From positions 3,162,001 through 3,226,000 of the forward strand of contig NZ_QYUO01000001.1 of assembly GCF_003591035.1 (NCBI RefSeq): DNA of 64,000 nt, given 5' to 3'. The notes under the pieces were generated by a model. That model had not been told where the DNA came from. It did no database searches and worked only from the letters and a program-made list of their open reading frames with translations. Each line of letters opens with the position of its first letter. Position 1 is the stretch's first letter. This DNA is from Noviherbaspirillum saxi. GTDB taxonomy: Bacteria > Pseudomonadota > Gammaproteobacteria > Burkholderiales > Burkholderiaceae_D. Both the position numbers and the translations under genes were made by a program. This document shows, piece by piece, positions 23,334-32,332 of this stretch.

Positions 23334-23417
23334 GGAAAATGGCAGCTGGCATGTTCGGGAGTCTTGTCACGTGTATATACGTGCCGATATCCGGATACGG
23401 ATGCATCCCGCACTCGC

Positions 23418-25403
23418 CTACTTCAGCAAACGCTCTTCTGCCCGTGCCACGCCATCGGTGGTTCCGCGCAGCACCACAATGTCCCCGGCCTGCAATATGG
23501 TGTCCGGCTTGACCTCGATGCGGCTCTTGCCGCGCCGTATGATCGTGACTTCCGCGCCGACTTCGGCCAGTCGGGACGCGCTGAGCGCCTTGCCAATCGC
23601 TTTCGCGCCGTCGGTCAGCGTGACCGAATGCAGGCGCACATGCAAATGTTCGTCATCGTCGGGCGCATCGCTGGCGCCATGGAAATAGCCGCGCAGCGAA
23701 GCGTACCGCTCGTCGCGCGCAGCCTGCACCCGGTGCACGACGCGGCGCAGCGGCACGCCCAGCATGACGAGCGCATGCGAAGCCAGCATCAGACTGCCTT
23801 CGATTGCTTCTGGCACCACTTCCGCCGCGCCGGCTTCACGCAGTTTGTCAAGATCGCTATCATCGTGGCTGCGCACGATGACCGGCAGCTCGGGTGCCAG
23901 TTCATGCGCGAAATGCAATACCTTCAGTGCCGATGGCGTGCTGGCATAAGTCACGACCAGGGCCGCGGCGCGGTGGATGCCGGCAGCTACCAAGCTTTCG
24001 CGTCGGGACGCATCGCCATAAGACACATTGGCGCCGGCGGCCTGCGCCTCACGCACGCGGTCCGGATCCAGGTCTAGCGCATGGTAGGCAATGCCTTCTT
24101 CTTCCAGCAATTTGGCAAGGCTTTGACCGCTGCGGCCGAAACCGGCGATCAATACATGCTTTTGCGTCGTCATGGTGCGCGTCGCAATCTGGGTCAGCGC
24201 CAGCGACTGCATCATCCATTCATTGGCCGACAGTTTCATCACGATGGCATCGGACTTGGCGATGATGAAAGGTGCGGTCAGCATCGACAACACCATGGAC
24301 GCCAGAATCAACTGGATGATCAGCGGGTCCATCAACTGCAGGCCGCCTGCCTGGTTCAGCAGCACGAAGCCGAATTCGCCGGCTTGCGCCAGCCCGAGGC
24401 CGGTTCGCAGGGAAACTCCGGTAGAGGCTCCGGTCAATTTCGCCAGCGCCGCGATCAAGGCGAACTTGAGCATTACCGGGCCGGTCAGCAGCAGCAAGAC
24501 CAGCCACCAGTTTTCCAGCACCAGCTTGATATTGAGCAGCATGCCGACGGTGATGAAAAAAAGGCCGAGCAATACATCGCGAAACGGCTTGATGTCTTCT
24601 TCCACCTGGTGCTTGTATTCGGTCTCGGAGATCAGCATGCCGGCGACGAATGCACCCAGCGCCAGCGACAGGCCGGCTTTTTCGGTAATCCAGGCAGCAC
24701 CGAGCGTGATGAACAACAGGTTCAGCATGAACAGTTCCTGCGAGCGCCGCTTAACGACGATACGGAACCAGCCGCGCATCAGCTGTTGGCCGATCACCAG
24801 CAGCAGTACCAGCACGATGCCGGCTTTTAGCATCGCCAGCATCAGCGTCGCCATCAGGTCGTTGGAATCGCGGGCCAGTGCCGGAACCAGGATCAGCAAA
24901 GGAACGACCGCCAGATCCTGAAACAGCAGGATGCCGAAAATCTGCCGTCCGTGCTCGCTTTCCAGCTCCAGCCTTTCAGTCAGCATCTTGGACACGATGG
25001 CGGTAGATGACATGGCGAGCGCCCCGCCCAATGCGAATGCCGCGCGCCAATCGATATTGATCACTTGCGGCAACCAGCGGCTCATTACCCACCCGAACAC
25101 CATGGTCGCGCCAATCGTGAGCAGCACTTGCGCCATGCCTAGCCCGAATACGGTGCGCCGCATCGACGACAGCTTGGGCAGCGAAAATTCCAGTCCGATC
25201 GAAAACATCAGGAACACCACGCCGAATTCCGCCAGCGTATGGGTCGTCGTGTTTTCACTGGCCAGGCCCCAGCCGTGCGGACCGATCACGATGCCGACCA
25301 TCAGATAGCCCAGCATCGGCGGCAAATGCAGCATGCGGAAAGCAACGACTCCCAGCACCGCGGCGCTGAGCAGGATGAGCGTCAGTTCTAGAGCTGAAAA
25401 CAT
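23418..25403 (-). CDS. Kef/CPA2-type monovalent cation:proton antiporter with RCK domain
   Basis: A 661-residue inner-membrane antiporter of the CPA2 family (KefB/KefC/YbaL type). An N-terminal Na/H-exchanger domain of about 12 helices spans about 1-380. A cytosolic RCK/TrkA-N domain follows, starting at HVLIAGFGRSGQSLAKLLEEE with a GxGxxG nucleotide fold, and a TrkA-C domain ends the protein (about 575-660). Such proteins exchange K+ or Na+ for H+ under nucleotide or glutathione-adduct control. The ATG at 25403 (MFSALELTL) begins helix 1; the upstream in-frame extension to 25493 is not membrane-like. Divergent from kdsD. Confidence 0.9.
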   Translation of the reverse strand: MFSALELTLILLSAAVLGVVAFRMLHLPPMLGYLMVGIVIGPHGWGLASENTTTHTLAEFGVVFLMFSIGLEFSLPKLSSMRRTVFGLGMAQVLLTIGATMVFGWVMSRWLPQVINIDWRAAFALGGALAMSSTAIVSKMLTERLELESEHGRQIFGILLFQDLAVVPLLILVPALARDSNDLMATLMLAMLKAGIVLVLLLVIGQQLMRGWFRIVVKRRSQELFMLNLLFITLGAAWITEKAGLSLALGAFVAGMLISETEYKHQVEEDIKPFRDVLLGLFFITVGMLLNIKLVLENWWLVLLLLTGPVMLKFALIAALAKLTGASTGVSLRTGLGLAQAGEFGFVLLNQAGGLQLMDPLIIQLILASMVLSMLTAPFIIAKSDAIVMKLSANEWMMQSLALTQIATRTMTTQKHVLIAGFGRSGQSLAKLLEEEGIAYHALDLDPDRVREAQAAGANVSYGDASRRESLVAAGIHRAAALVVTYASTPSALKVLHFAHELAPELPVIVRSHDDSDLDKLREAGAAEVVPEAIEGSLMLASHALVMLGVPLRRVVHRVQAARDERYASLRGYFHGASDAPDDDEHLHVRLHSVTLTDGAKAIGKALSASRLAEVGAEVTIIRRGKSRIEVKPDTILQAGDIVVLRGTTDGVARAEERLLK

Positions 25404-25627
25404 TCTGTATTTAATTGCGTTCCAAGTTGAGCGCCAGTGTGTATTGTTTCGGCTCCATGAAAGCGAGCGTTTTCCCCTAGCGGGTCTTGTCACCCGGCCA
25501 ACAAGGGTCGGCCCGGCTTAGTGGCTCGACAGGGCAAAACAACACGCCTGTAGAAGAATCAATTTGAGCATCATCAAAACCCAATTTTTTGTTTGGACTG
25601 GCAGATTTTTTGCTTTCCCAATTCGTT

Positions 25628-25633
25628 TATACT
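25628..25633 (+). promoter_or_regulatory. -10-like TATACT immediately before kdsD
   Basis: A consensus-like -10 hexamer TATACT ends 6 bases before the kdsD ATG at 25640. No good -35 is present (ATTTTT at 17-bp spacing). If used, transcription would begin at or beside the A of the ATG, giving a leaderless mRNA; it may instead be chance. Confidence 0.3.
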
Positions 25634-25639
25634 TCGGGC

Positions 25640-26668
25640 ATGAGTGTACCTGATGCAAAAACTTTGCCGAAAGCTTTTGATGCGAAAAGTGCAGCCCGCG
25701 CGCTGGCACTCGCGCAAGAGACCTTGCAGATCGAAGCCGATGCCCTGCTGGCACTAAAAAACCGGCTCGCACAACAAGTCGAAGGCCCTTTCAGCGAGGC
25801 TGTGCGCCTGTTGCTGCAATGCACAGGCCGTGTAGTCGTGTCCGGCATCGGCAAATCCGGCCATATTGCCCGCAAGATTGCCGCCACGCTGGCATCGACC
25901 GGTACGCCGGCGCTCTTCGTCCATGCCGCCGAAGCCCTGCATGGCGATCTCGGCATGATTACCGAACACGACGCCGTCATCGCGATCTCTTACTCGGGCG
26001 AAGCTGCCGAATTCATCGCAATCATTCCCATCATCAAACGCATGGGCGCCAAGCTGATTGCCATTACCGGCAATGATGAATCGCGCCTGGCCCAGCTCGC
26101 CGACGTGCATTTGAATGTGCGGGTCGACAAGGAAGCCTGTCCGCTGAACCTGGCGCCAACGGCCAGTACGACCGCCACCCTTGCACTGGGCGATGCGCTG
26201 GCCGTTGCCCTGCTCGATGCCCGCGGTTTCCGTGAAGAAGACTTTGCCCGCTCTCATCCGGGCGGTGCGCTTGGCCGTCGCCTGCTGACCCATGTGCGCG
26301 ATGTGATGCGCAGTGGCGACGCGGTGCCGGCAGTACGCGCGGATGTGCGCCTGCCATCGGCCTTGCTTGAAATCACCAAGAAGGGCATGGCGATGACTGC
26401 TGTGGTCGATGACCAGGGCCGCGCGATCGGTATCTTCACCGACGGCGATTTGCGGCGATTGATAGAAACCGCGCAAGACTTCGGCAAACTGGCGATGGCC
26501 GATGTGATGCATGCCAATCCGCGTACGGTTCATCCTGACCAACTCGCGGTCGAAGCCGTCGAAATCATGGAAACTTTCCGCATCAATCAACTGCTGGTAG
26601 CGGATGCGGACGGCATTCTGGTCGGCGCTCTGCATATTCATGACTTGACGCGTGCGAAGGTGATCTGA
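25640..26668 (+). CDS. kdsD: Arabinose-5-phosphate isomerase (Kdo pathway)
   Basis: Converts ribulose-5-phosphate to arabinose-5-phosphate, the first committed precursor of Kdo in LPS core. The 342-residue protein has an N-terminal SIS domain with VVSGIGKSGHIARKIAATLASTGTP near 62-86 and HAAEALHGDLGMI, followed by two CBS domains (about 215-330), the usual KdsD layout. The ATG at 25640 matches family length; a TTG at 25589 would extend it by 17 residues. First gene of the kdsDC-lptCAB-rpoN cluster, overlapping kdsC by one base (TGATG). Confidence 0.95.
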   Translation: MSVPDAKTLPKAFDAKSAARALALAQETLQIEADALLALKNRLAQQVEGPFSEAVRLLLQCTGRVVVSGIGKSGHIARKIAATLASTGTPALFVHAAEALHGDLGMITEHDAVIAISYSGEAAEFIAIIPIIKRMGAKLIAITGNDESRLAQLADVHLNVRVDKEACPLNLAPTASTTATLALGDALAVALLDARGFREEDFARSHPGGALGRRLLTHVRDVMRSGDAVPAVRADVRLPSALLEITKKGMAMTAVVDDQGRAIGIFTDGDLRRLIETAQDFGKLAMADVMHANPRTVHPDQLAVEAVEIMETFRINQLLVADADGILVGALHIHDLTRAKVI

Positions 26669-27195
26669 TGCAAGATGACACAGTGACACGTGCGGCGCGC
26701 GTCCGCCTGATGATATTCGATGTCGACGGCATCTTGACCGATGGCAGCCTGTACTATGGCGCCGATGGTGAATTGATCAAGACTTTCAATGTGCTCGATG
26801 GTCATGGCATCAAGCTGCTGCAACAGTCGGGCGTTGCAACCGCGATCATCAGTGCGCGCAAATCGGCACTGGTGGCGCGACGCGCCGCCGACCTCGGCAT
26901 TCAGCATCTGTTCCAGGGGGTGCACGACAAGCGCGCGGCATTCGAGCAACTGCTCGCGCAAACTGGCCATGCCAAGGAAGCATGCGGCTTCATCGGCGAC
27001 GACGTCATCGATCTTCCCATCCTGCTGCGCGTCGGTTTTGCCGCGAGCGTACCGAATGCCCATCCCGAAGTACAGTCGCGCGTGCATTTCGTGACGCGCG
27101 CGCAAGGCGGACACGGTGCCGCGCGGGAACTATGTGATTTCATCCTGCGCGCGCAGGGAAATTACGAGGCGGCGCTGGCGCCGTATCTGGCATGA
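26668..27195 (+). CDS. kdsC: 3-deoxy-D-manno-octulosonate 8-phosphate phosphatase
   Basis: HAD-family phosphatase releasing phosphate from Kdo-8-phosphate in Kdo synthesis. The 175-residue, capless HAD protein (tetramer in homologues) has nucleophile motif FDVDGILTDG near 13-22, the ISARKS threonine/serine motif near 71, and GDDVIDLPIL near 110. Starts inside the kdsD stop and its own stop overlaps the lptC ATG by four bases, so the three genes are translationally chained. Confidence 0.95.
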   Translation: MQDDTVTRAARVRLMIFDVDGILTDGSLYYGADGELIKTFNVLDGHGIKLLQQSGVATAIISARKSALVARRAADLGIQHLFQGVHDKRAAFEQLLAQTGHAKEACGFIGDDVIDLPILLRVGFAASVPNAHPEVQSRVHFVTRAQGGHGAARELCDFILRAQGNYEAALAPYLA

Positions 27196-27773
27196 ATGGC
27201 CGTCGCTTCCGACTGATTGCCATCCTGGCGCCGTTGGTTGCATTGGCGCTGGGAAGTTTCTGGCTATTTGAAGTGATGCGACGCGCCAGCGATGAAGTAA
27301 TTCCCACACCGGAACGCAAAGAACCCGATTTTTACGTGGAAAAATTCAGCTACGTGAAAATGACAAAAAGCGGCAAGGCACAATACCATTTTTCCGGAAC
27401 AAGAATGACGCACAATCCGCAGGACGATTCTTACGATATCGAACTGCCTGTGGTCAAGAACCTCCGCGGGGCGAACGGTCCGATGACGCTGCGCGCCAAG
27501 CGTGCGACAGTCAACAGCGACAATAGTCAGATTCATATGTACGAGAACGTGCGCATGGACCGGCCGGCCACTGCCGACAGCGAGGCGATGCGGCTTTTGT
27601 CCGATTACCTGTTGGTGCTGCCGGACGACGACGTCGTCAAGAGTGACAAGCCGGTAGAGATTCACCTCGGTCAGTCGGTACTTACCGGCACCGGCATGTT
27701 TGCAAACAACGCGACGCGTGAACTTCGCCTGGCGGGCAATGTTCATGGCACTTATCAAGCTCCTCAGCGCTAA
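27192..27773 (+). CDS. lptC: LPS export protein LptC
   Basis: Bitopic inner-membrane protein that receives LPS from LptB2FG and passes it to LptA in the periplasmic bridge. The 193-residue protein has one N-terminal membrane helix (about 6-26) and an OstA/LptC beta-jellyroll periplasmic domain containing PERKEPDFYVEKFSYVKM. Family identity is supported mainly by length, topology and the position between kdsC and lptA, since LptC sequences diverge strongly. Four-base overlap with kdsC. Confidence 0.92.
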   Translation: MNGRRFRLIAILAPLVALALGSFWLFEVMRRASDEVIPTPERKEPDFYVEKFSYVKMTKSGKAQYHFSGTRMTHNPQDDSYDIELPVVKNLRGANGPMTLRAKRATVNSDNSQIHMYENVRMDRPATADSEAMRLLSDYLLVLPDDDVVKSDKPVEIHLGQSVLTGTGMFANNATRELRLAGNVHGTYQAPQR

Positions 27774-27809
27774 TTCGTTATAACGTATGCTTCTCTTCCG
27801 GGATTTTTG

Positions 27810-28358
27810 ATGAAACGTTTTTTTTGGATGCTGTTGCTGCTGGGTGCGACTGCCACAGGCAGCGTACAAGCGGAAAAAGCGGATTCCGAGAAGCCGACCA
27901 ACGTTGAGGCCGATCAAATGGCCTATGACGACGTCAAGCAGATCAATACCTTTACGGGCAATGTCGTGCTGACCCGTGGCACCTTGGTCATGCGTGCGCA
28001 CAAGCTGGTCGTATCGCAGGACCCGGCCGGATATCAGTATGCGACGCTGACCGCGGCGCCTGGCGGCCTGGCGACATTCCGGCAGAAGCGCGATGCCGGG
28101 CCCGATCAATGGGTAGAAGGGCAGGCTGAGCGTATCGAATACAACGGCAAGACGGAAATGGTGAAGCTGTTTTCAAAAGCGAAGATGCGGCGACTGGAAG
28201 GAAAGAAGCCAACCGATGAAGTCGAAGGCGAGTTCATTTCCTACGACAGCCGCGCCGAGTTCTTCACGGTCAACAATACACCATCGGGCGAAACCAAGCC
28301 TGGCGGCGGGCGTATCAAGGCGATCATACAGCCGCGCAATGACGCAAAGGACAAGTAG
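27810..28358 (+). CDS. lptA: LPS transport periplasmic protein LptA
   Basis: Periplasmic bridge protein of the Lpt machine, which oligomerises to carry LPS to LptD. The 182-residue protein starts with a cleavable signal peptide ([21 protein letters not shown], about 21 residues) and then the OstA fold: [34 protein letters not shown]. The ATG at 27810 is used in place of the adjacent TTG at 27807. One base separates its stop from the lptB ATG. Confidence 0.95.
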   Translation: MKRFFWMLLLLGATATGSVQAEKADSEKPTNVEADQMAYDDVKQINTFTGNVVLTRGTLVMRAHKLVVSQDPAGYQYATLTAAPGGLATFRQKRDAGPDQWVEGQAERIEYNGKTEMVKLFSKAKMRRLEGKKPTDEVEGEFISYDSRAEFFTVNNTPSGETKPGGGRIKAIIQPRNDAKDK

Positions 28359-28359
28359 C

Positions 28360-29100
28360 ATGGCAAGCACATTGGTCGTTCGCGGCTTGCAAAAGAGTTA
28401 CGGCACTCGACAGGTTGTGCACGACGTGTCGCTGCAGGTGGAAAGTGGTGAAGTGGTCGGATTGCTGGGCCCGAACGGGGCCGGCAAGACCACGTCGTTT
28501 TACATGATCGTCGGCTTGGTGCCATCGGATTCCGGCGAGATCGACCTCGACGGCGTCGCGATATCGCGCATGCCGATTCATCGTCGTGCGACACTTGGAT
28601 TGTCTTACCTGCCGCAGGAAGCGTCAGTATTTCGCAAGCTGACGGTGGAAGACAATATCCGCGCAGTACTGGAATTACAGCGGGTCAATGACAAGCCGCT
28701 GCCTAAAGCGGAAATCGACAAGCGCCTCGGAAGATTGCTGGCCGAGCTGCAGATCGAACGGCTGCGCGAAAACCAGGCGCTGTCGCTATCCGGCGGCGAA
28801 CGGCGCCGGGTCGAGATCGCGCGTGCATTGGCGACCAATCCGCGCTTCGTGCTGCTGGATGAACCATTTGCCGGCGTCGACCCGATCGCGGTGATTGAAA
28901 TCCAGCGCATCGTGCGCTTTCTCAAGGAGCGCGGTATCGGTGTGCTGATCACCGACCATAACGTGCGCGAAACGCTGGGCATTTGCGATCGCGCCTATAT
29001 CATTAACCAGGGGTCGGTATTGGCAAGCGGCCGACCTGACGACATTATTGCCAATGAATCCGTGCGCCGGGTCTATCTCGGCGAGCACTTCCGGATGTAA
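28360..29100 (+). CDS. lptB: LPS export ABC transporter ATPase LptB
   Basis: Cytoplasmic ATPase that powers LPS extraction by LptB2FG (lptF and lptG are not in this window). The 246-residue protein has Walker [10 protein letters not shown] near 39-47, Q-loop [12 protein letters not shown], signature [14 protein letters not shown] and Walker [14 protein letters not shown]. The true start is ATG 28360 ([10 protein letters not shown]), just after the lptA stop; the longer frame to 28216 overlaps lptA and is not credible. Very close to the LptB family consensus. Confidence 0.96.
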   Translation: MASTLVVRGLQKSYGTRQVVHDVSLQVESGEVVGLLGPNGAGKTTSFYMIVGLVPSDSGEIDLDGVAISRMPIHRRATLGLSYLPQEASVFRKLTVEDNIRAVLELQRVNDKPLPKAEIDKRLGRLLAELQIERLRENQALSLSGGERRRVEIARALATNPRFVLLDEPFAGVDPIAVIEIQRIVRFLKERGIGVLITDHNVRETLGICDRAYIINQGSVLASGRPDDIIANESVRRVYLGEHFRM

Positions 29101-29117
29101 GGAAGAAGCAGACAGGC

Positions 29118-30599
29118 ATGAAACAGACACTCCAACTTCGCGTATCGCAACATCTCGCGCTGACCCCGCAACTGCAACAGTCTATCCGTCTGCTGCAGTT
29201 GTCGACGCTCGAGCTGCATCAGGAGCTGGAACAGATCCTTTCCGACAATCCCATGCTGGAACGCGTCGACGATCCGCTCGATCATTCAGTGCGATTGCTG
29301 GCAGATGGTGCGATCAACACGCCGCCGGCCAGCAACACTTCTGAAGCGCCGGTCCAGGAATCGTCTTCGACCACGCGCGAAGAAGGAGAAGGTAATTTTG
29401 AGGGCGGCGAAGGCGGCGAGAATGCGACAGCCTCCGACAACGACTGGAGTTTCGACGATGTCGCCCGCACCTCAAAAGCGCCGGAAGACGACGATGCGCG
29501 TCCTCAGCTCGAAGCGCATGAAACCACGCTGCGCGAACACCTGCTCGAGCAGATGCGGCTGACGGTGCGCGAACCACGCGATCGCGCACTGGTGGAATTG
29601 ATCATCGATGCGCTCAATGACAACGGCTATCTGGATGAACCGCTGGAAGAAATTCATGCGCGTCTTCCGGAAGAGCTCGACATCGACATCGACGACCTCA
29701 ATGTCGCGCTAAAACTATTGCAAAGTTTCGAGCCGGCCGGTGTCGGCGCGCGCAATGCGTCCGAGTGCCTGTCGATTCAAATCCGCCGCTTTCCGAAAGT
29801 ACCGATGGTGACGCGGCGGCGTGCGCTCGATATCGTGGAAAAGCATCTGTCGTTGTTCGCCCAGCGCGATTTCAATAAGCTGAAAAAAGCGCTCGATTGC
29901 GACGATGAAGATCTGCGCGAAGCACAATACGTAATCAAGCAATGCAATCCGCACCCAGGTGCGCTATATGCGTCCGATGCATCAGATTATGTTGTGCCGG
30001 ACGTGATTGTGAAAAAAACCAAGAACGGCTGGCAAGTCATGCTCAATCACGATGTCATGCCCCGACTGCGCGTCAATGCGCTCTATGCGAATATCCTCAA
30101 GCAGAGCAAAGGTGAGGGATCACTCTCTTCACAATTGCAGGAAGCGAAATGGCTGATCAAGAACATGCGTCAGCGTTTCGATACCATCCTGCGTGTTGCA
30201 CAGGCAATTGTCGATCGGCAGAGGAATTTTTTCTCGCACGGGGCAGTTGCAATGCGCCCCCTTGTCTTGCGTGAAATTGCTGATACACTTGGTTTACACG
30301 AGAGCACTATCTCTCGGGTAACAACTCAAAAATACATGCTCACTCCCCATGGCATGTTCGAGTTGAAGTATTTCTTCGGTAGCCACGTCGCCACGGAAGC
30401 AGGGGGAGAAGCTTCATCGACGGCGATACGGGCCCTGATCAAACAATTGATAGGAGCAGAAGACCCCAAGAATCCTTTTTCAGATAGCAAAATAGCGGAT
30501 ATGTTGGGGGAACAGGGCATGGTCGTGGCACGACGTACTGTCGCAAAATACCGTGAAGCCCTGAAAATTCCTCCAGTCAATCTGCGCAAATCCTTGTAG
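29118..30599 (+). CDS. rpoN: RNA polymerase sigma-54 factor
   Basis: Sigma-54 directs RNA polymerase to -24/-12 promoters that need enhancer-binding ATPases. The 493-residue protein has the Gln/Leu-rich region I (MKQTLQLRVSQHLALTPQLQ), an acidic region II (about 75-120), the core-binding domain, a helix-turn-helix (HESTISRVTTQKYM, about 393) and the RpoN box ARRTVAKYRE (about 474-483). Follows lptB by 17 bp, the widespread proteobacterial order. Targets might include the pil and glutamate genes, which is inference. Confidence 0.97.
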   Translation: MKQTLQLRVSQHLALTPQLQQSIRLLQLSTLELHQELEQILSDNPMLERVDDPLDHSVRLLADGAINTPPASNTSEAPVQESSSTTREEGEGNFEGGEGGENATASDNDWSFDDVARTSKAPEDDDARPQLEAHETTLREHLLEQMRLTVREPRDRALVELIIDALNDNGYLDEPLEEIHARLPEELDIDIDDLNVALKLLQSFEPAGVGARNASECLSIQIRRFPKVPMVTRRRALDIVEKHLSLFAQRDFNKLKKALDCDDEDLREAQYVIKQCNPHPGALYASDASDYVVPDVIVKKTKNGWQVMLNHDVMPRLRVNALYANILKQSKGEGSLSSQLQEAKWLIKNMRQRFDTILRVAQAIVDRQRNFFSHGAVAMRPLVLREIADTLGLHESTISRVTTQKYMLTPHGMFELKYFFGSHVATEAGGEASSTAIRALIKQLIGAEDPKNPFSDSKIADMLGEQGMVVARRTVAKYREALKIPPVNLRKSL

Positions 30600-30698
30600 T
30601 CTTTGTTGTAGTGATGTTGCTGTGTTCCAGCGTAGCCGGTCTACGCATTCCGGGGCACGTTTGCGAACCTCCAGCGACGCCATCCATAGGAGCGCTGT

Positions 30699-31046
30699 AT
30701 GAATCTCATAATCAGTGGACATCATCTCGATTTGACACCTGCCATTCGCGAATACGTGCAAAACAAGCTGGACAGGATTATTCGCCATTTCGATCATGTC
30801 ATTGATATTGCAGTCATCCTCGGGGTTGAAAAGCCCTCTGAAAAAGATAAGCGGCAAAGAGCCGAAGTCAATCTGCGCTTGAGGGGGAATGTCATACATG
30901 TGGAAAGCTTTGCCAAAGACCTGTACGCGGCGATCGATACGCTGATCGACAAGCTGGACCGCCAGGTAATCAAGTACAAGACCAAGATGCAGGATCATCA
31001 GTGCGAAGCGCACAAACGCATGCCGGAAGCACCGACAGCCGCGTAA
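30699..31046 (+). CDS. hpf: Ribosome hibernation promoting factor (HPF/RaiA family)
   Basis: Small ribosome-binding protein that inactivates or dimerises ribosomes in stationary phase. The 115-residue protein begins [20 protein letters not shown], with the RaiA/HPF alpha-beta fold running to [23 protein letters not shown]. This is a short HPF without the long C-terminal dimerisation domain. AGGAG precedes the ATG. It lies 99 bp after rpoN and ends in a strong terminator, so ptsN and other genes that often follow are absent here. Confidence 0.94.
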   Translation: MNLIISGHHLDLTPAIREYVQNKLDRIIRHFDHVIDIAVILGVEKPSEKDKRQRAEVNLRLRGNVIHVESFAKDLYAAIDTLIDKLDRQVIKYKTKMQDHQCEAHKRMPEAPTAA

Positions 31047-31084
31047 ATCGTGATCCACGCCGGGCAAACCGGCATCGCAATGAA

Positions 31085-31107
31085 GGGCGCCATGGGCGCC
31101 CTTTTTT
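31085..31107 (+). terminator. Intrinsic terminator after hpf
   Basis: GGGCGCC (31085-31091) and GGCGCCC (31095-31101) form a tight 7-bp stem with a 3-nt loop, followed by T6 (31102-31107). It closes the kds-lpt-rpoN-hpf cluster. Confidence 0.9.
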
Positions 31108-31198
31108 GTTGGCGGTATCTTGAATGTCGGCGCCGCGACCGACGCCGCAATCGCATAGCCGATAGAATATGGCGTTTCGAATCCATACTCGCCTCTCC

Positions 31199-32284
31199 AT
31201 GACCGAATTCGTCCGCACCGCGATCCATCACCATCTTGGCGTCATCACACTGGACCGTCCGAAGGCGCTCAACTCGCTATCGCTGGCCATGGTGCGCTCC
31301 ATCACGCAGGCCCTGCTTGCATGGCGCAACGATCCGGCGATACGTGCCGTGCTCATTCACAGCAGCAGCGAAAGGGCATTCTGTGCCGGCGGCGACATCC
31401 GCTTCTTCCACGATGCAGGCAGCGCCACGCCACGCGGGGACAGCGCCTTGCTGGAAGACTTTTTTACCGAAGAATATGCGCTGAACCACCTGATCCATTT
31501 CTATCCGAAACCGTACATTGCGATCATGGATGGCATCGTCATGGGCGGCGGTATGGGGGTGGCACAGGGCGGTGAATCGAACCGGCTGCGCATCGTTACC
31601 GAGCGTACCAAGATGGCGATGCCGGAAGTGAATATCGGACTGTTTCCCGATGTCGGCGGCAGCTACTTCCTTTCGCGCGCACCCGGGCAGCTGGGTACCT
31701 ATCTCGGCGTGACCGGCGAAGTGATCGGCGCGGCAGATGCGCTGTATGCGGGGCTGGCCGATGTATTTGTTCCTGCGTCGGAGCTGGCCACGCTGCTGGG
31801 CTTGCTGGCGACAGCGACCGATGTACGCGCTGCCGCGGCCGAGTTCGCTGCACCGTTCAAGACCCAGATCGATCCGGCTGCCAGCAAGCTTGCGGCACAA
31901 CATGCATCGATCGACCGCCATTTCGCACATGACAGCGTAAGCACCATTACCGCCTCGCTCGCGGACGATGGCGACGCGTTTGCACAGAATACGCTTGCAG
32001 TCATGCAGAAGCGCTCTCCTCTGATGATGTGCGTGACCTTGTCGCAGCTGCGGCAGGGAGCGGCGATGAGCGTGGCCGATTGCCTGCGGATGGAACGCAC
32101 GATGGTGCGCCGCAGCTTTGAAAGCGGGGAGGTGCTGGAAGGCATCCGCTCGGTGGTCATCGACAAGGACAATACGCCGAACTGGAATCCACCGTCGCTG
32201 GAAGCGGTTGATGATGCAATGATTGCACGATTTTTCGAACCGGCGTGGCCAGCATATGCGCATCCGCTACGCGACCTTGCCTGA
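31199..32284 (+). CDS. Enoyl-CoA hydratase/isomerase family protein, 3-hydroxyisobutyryl-CoA hydrolase-like
   Basis: A 361-residue crotonase-fold enzyme. The segments ITLDRPKALNSLSLAMVR, RAFCAGGDIRFFHD, IVMGGGMGVAQGG, MPEVNIGLFPDVGGSYFLSR and the extended C-terminal region match the HIBCH/EchA branch that hydrolyses 3-hydroxyisobutyryl-CoA in valine breakdown. That assignment is family knowledge; no other valine genes are adjacent. The ATG at 31199 (MTEFVRTAI) is used because it fits the family and a TAGAAT -10-like box at 31163-31168 abuts the alternative ATG at 31169. It is convergent with dgt. Confidence 0.88.
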   Translation: MTEFVRTAIHHHLGVITLDRPKALNSLSLAMVRSITQALLAWRNDPAIRAVLIHSSSERAFCAGGDIRFFHDAGSATPRGDSALLEDFFTEEYALNHLIHFYPKPYIAIMDGIVMGGGMGVAQGGESNRLRIVTERTKMAMPEVNIGLFPDVGGSYFLSRAPGQLGTYLGVTGEVIGAADALYAGLADVFVPASELATLLGLLATATDVRAAAAEFAAPFKTQIDPAASKLAAQHASIDRHFAHDSVSTITASLADDGDAFAQNTLAVMQKRSPLMMCVTLSQLRQGAAMSVADCLRMERTMVRRSFESGEVLEGIRSVVIDKDNTPNWNPPSLEAVDDAMIARFFEPAWPAYAHPLRDLA

Positions 32285-32332
32285 TAGAGATCCGATCTAC
32301 GCTGAGCAGTGTATGCAGCGTCTGCGAGGCAT

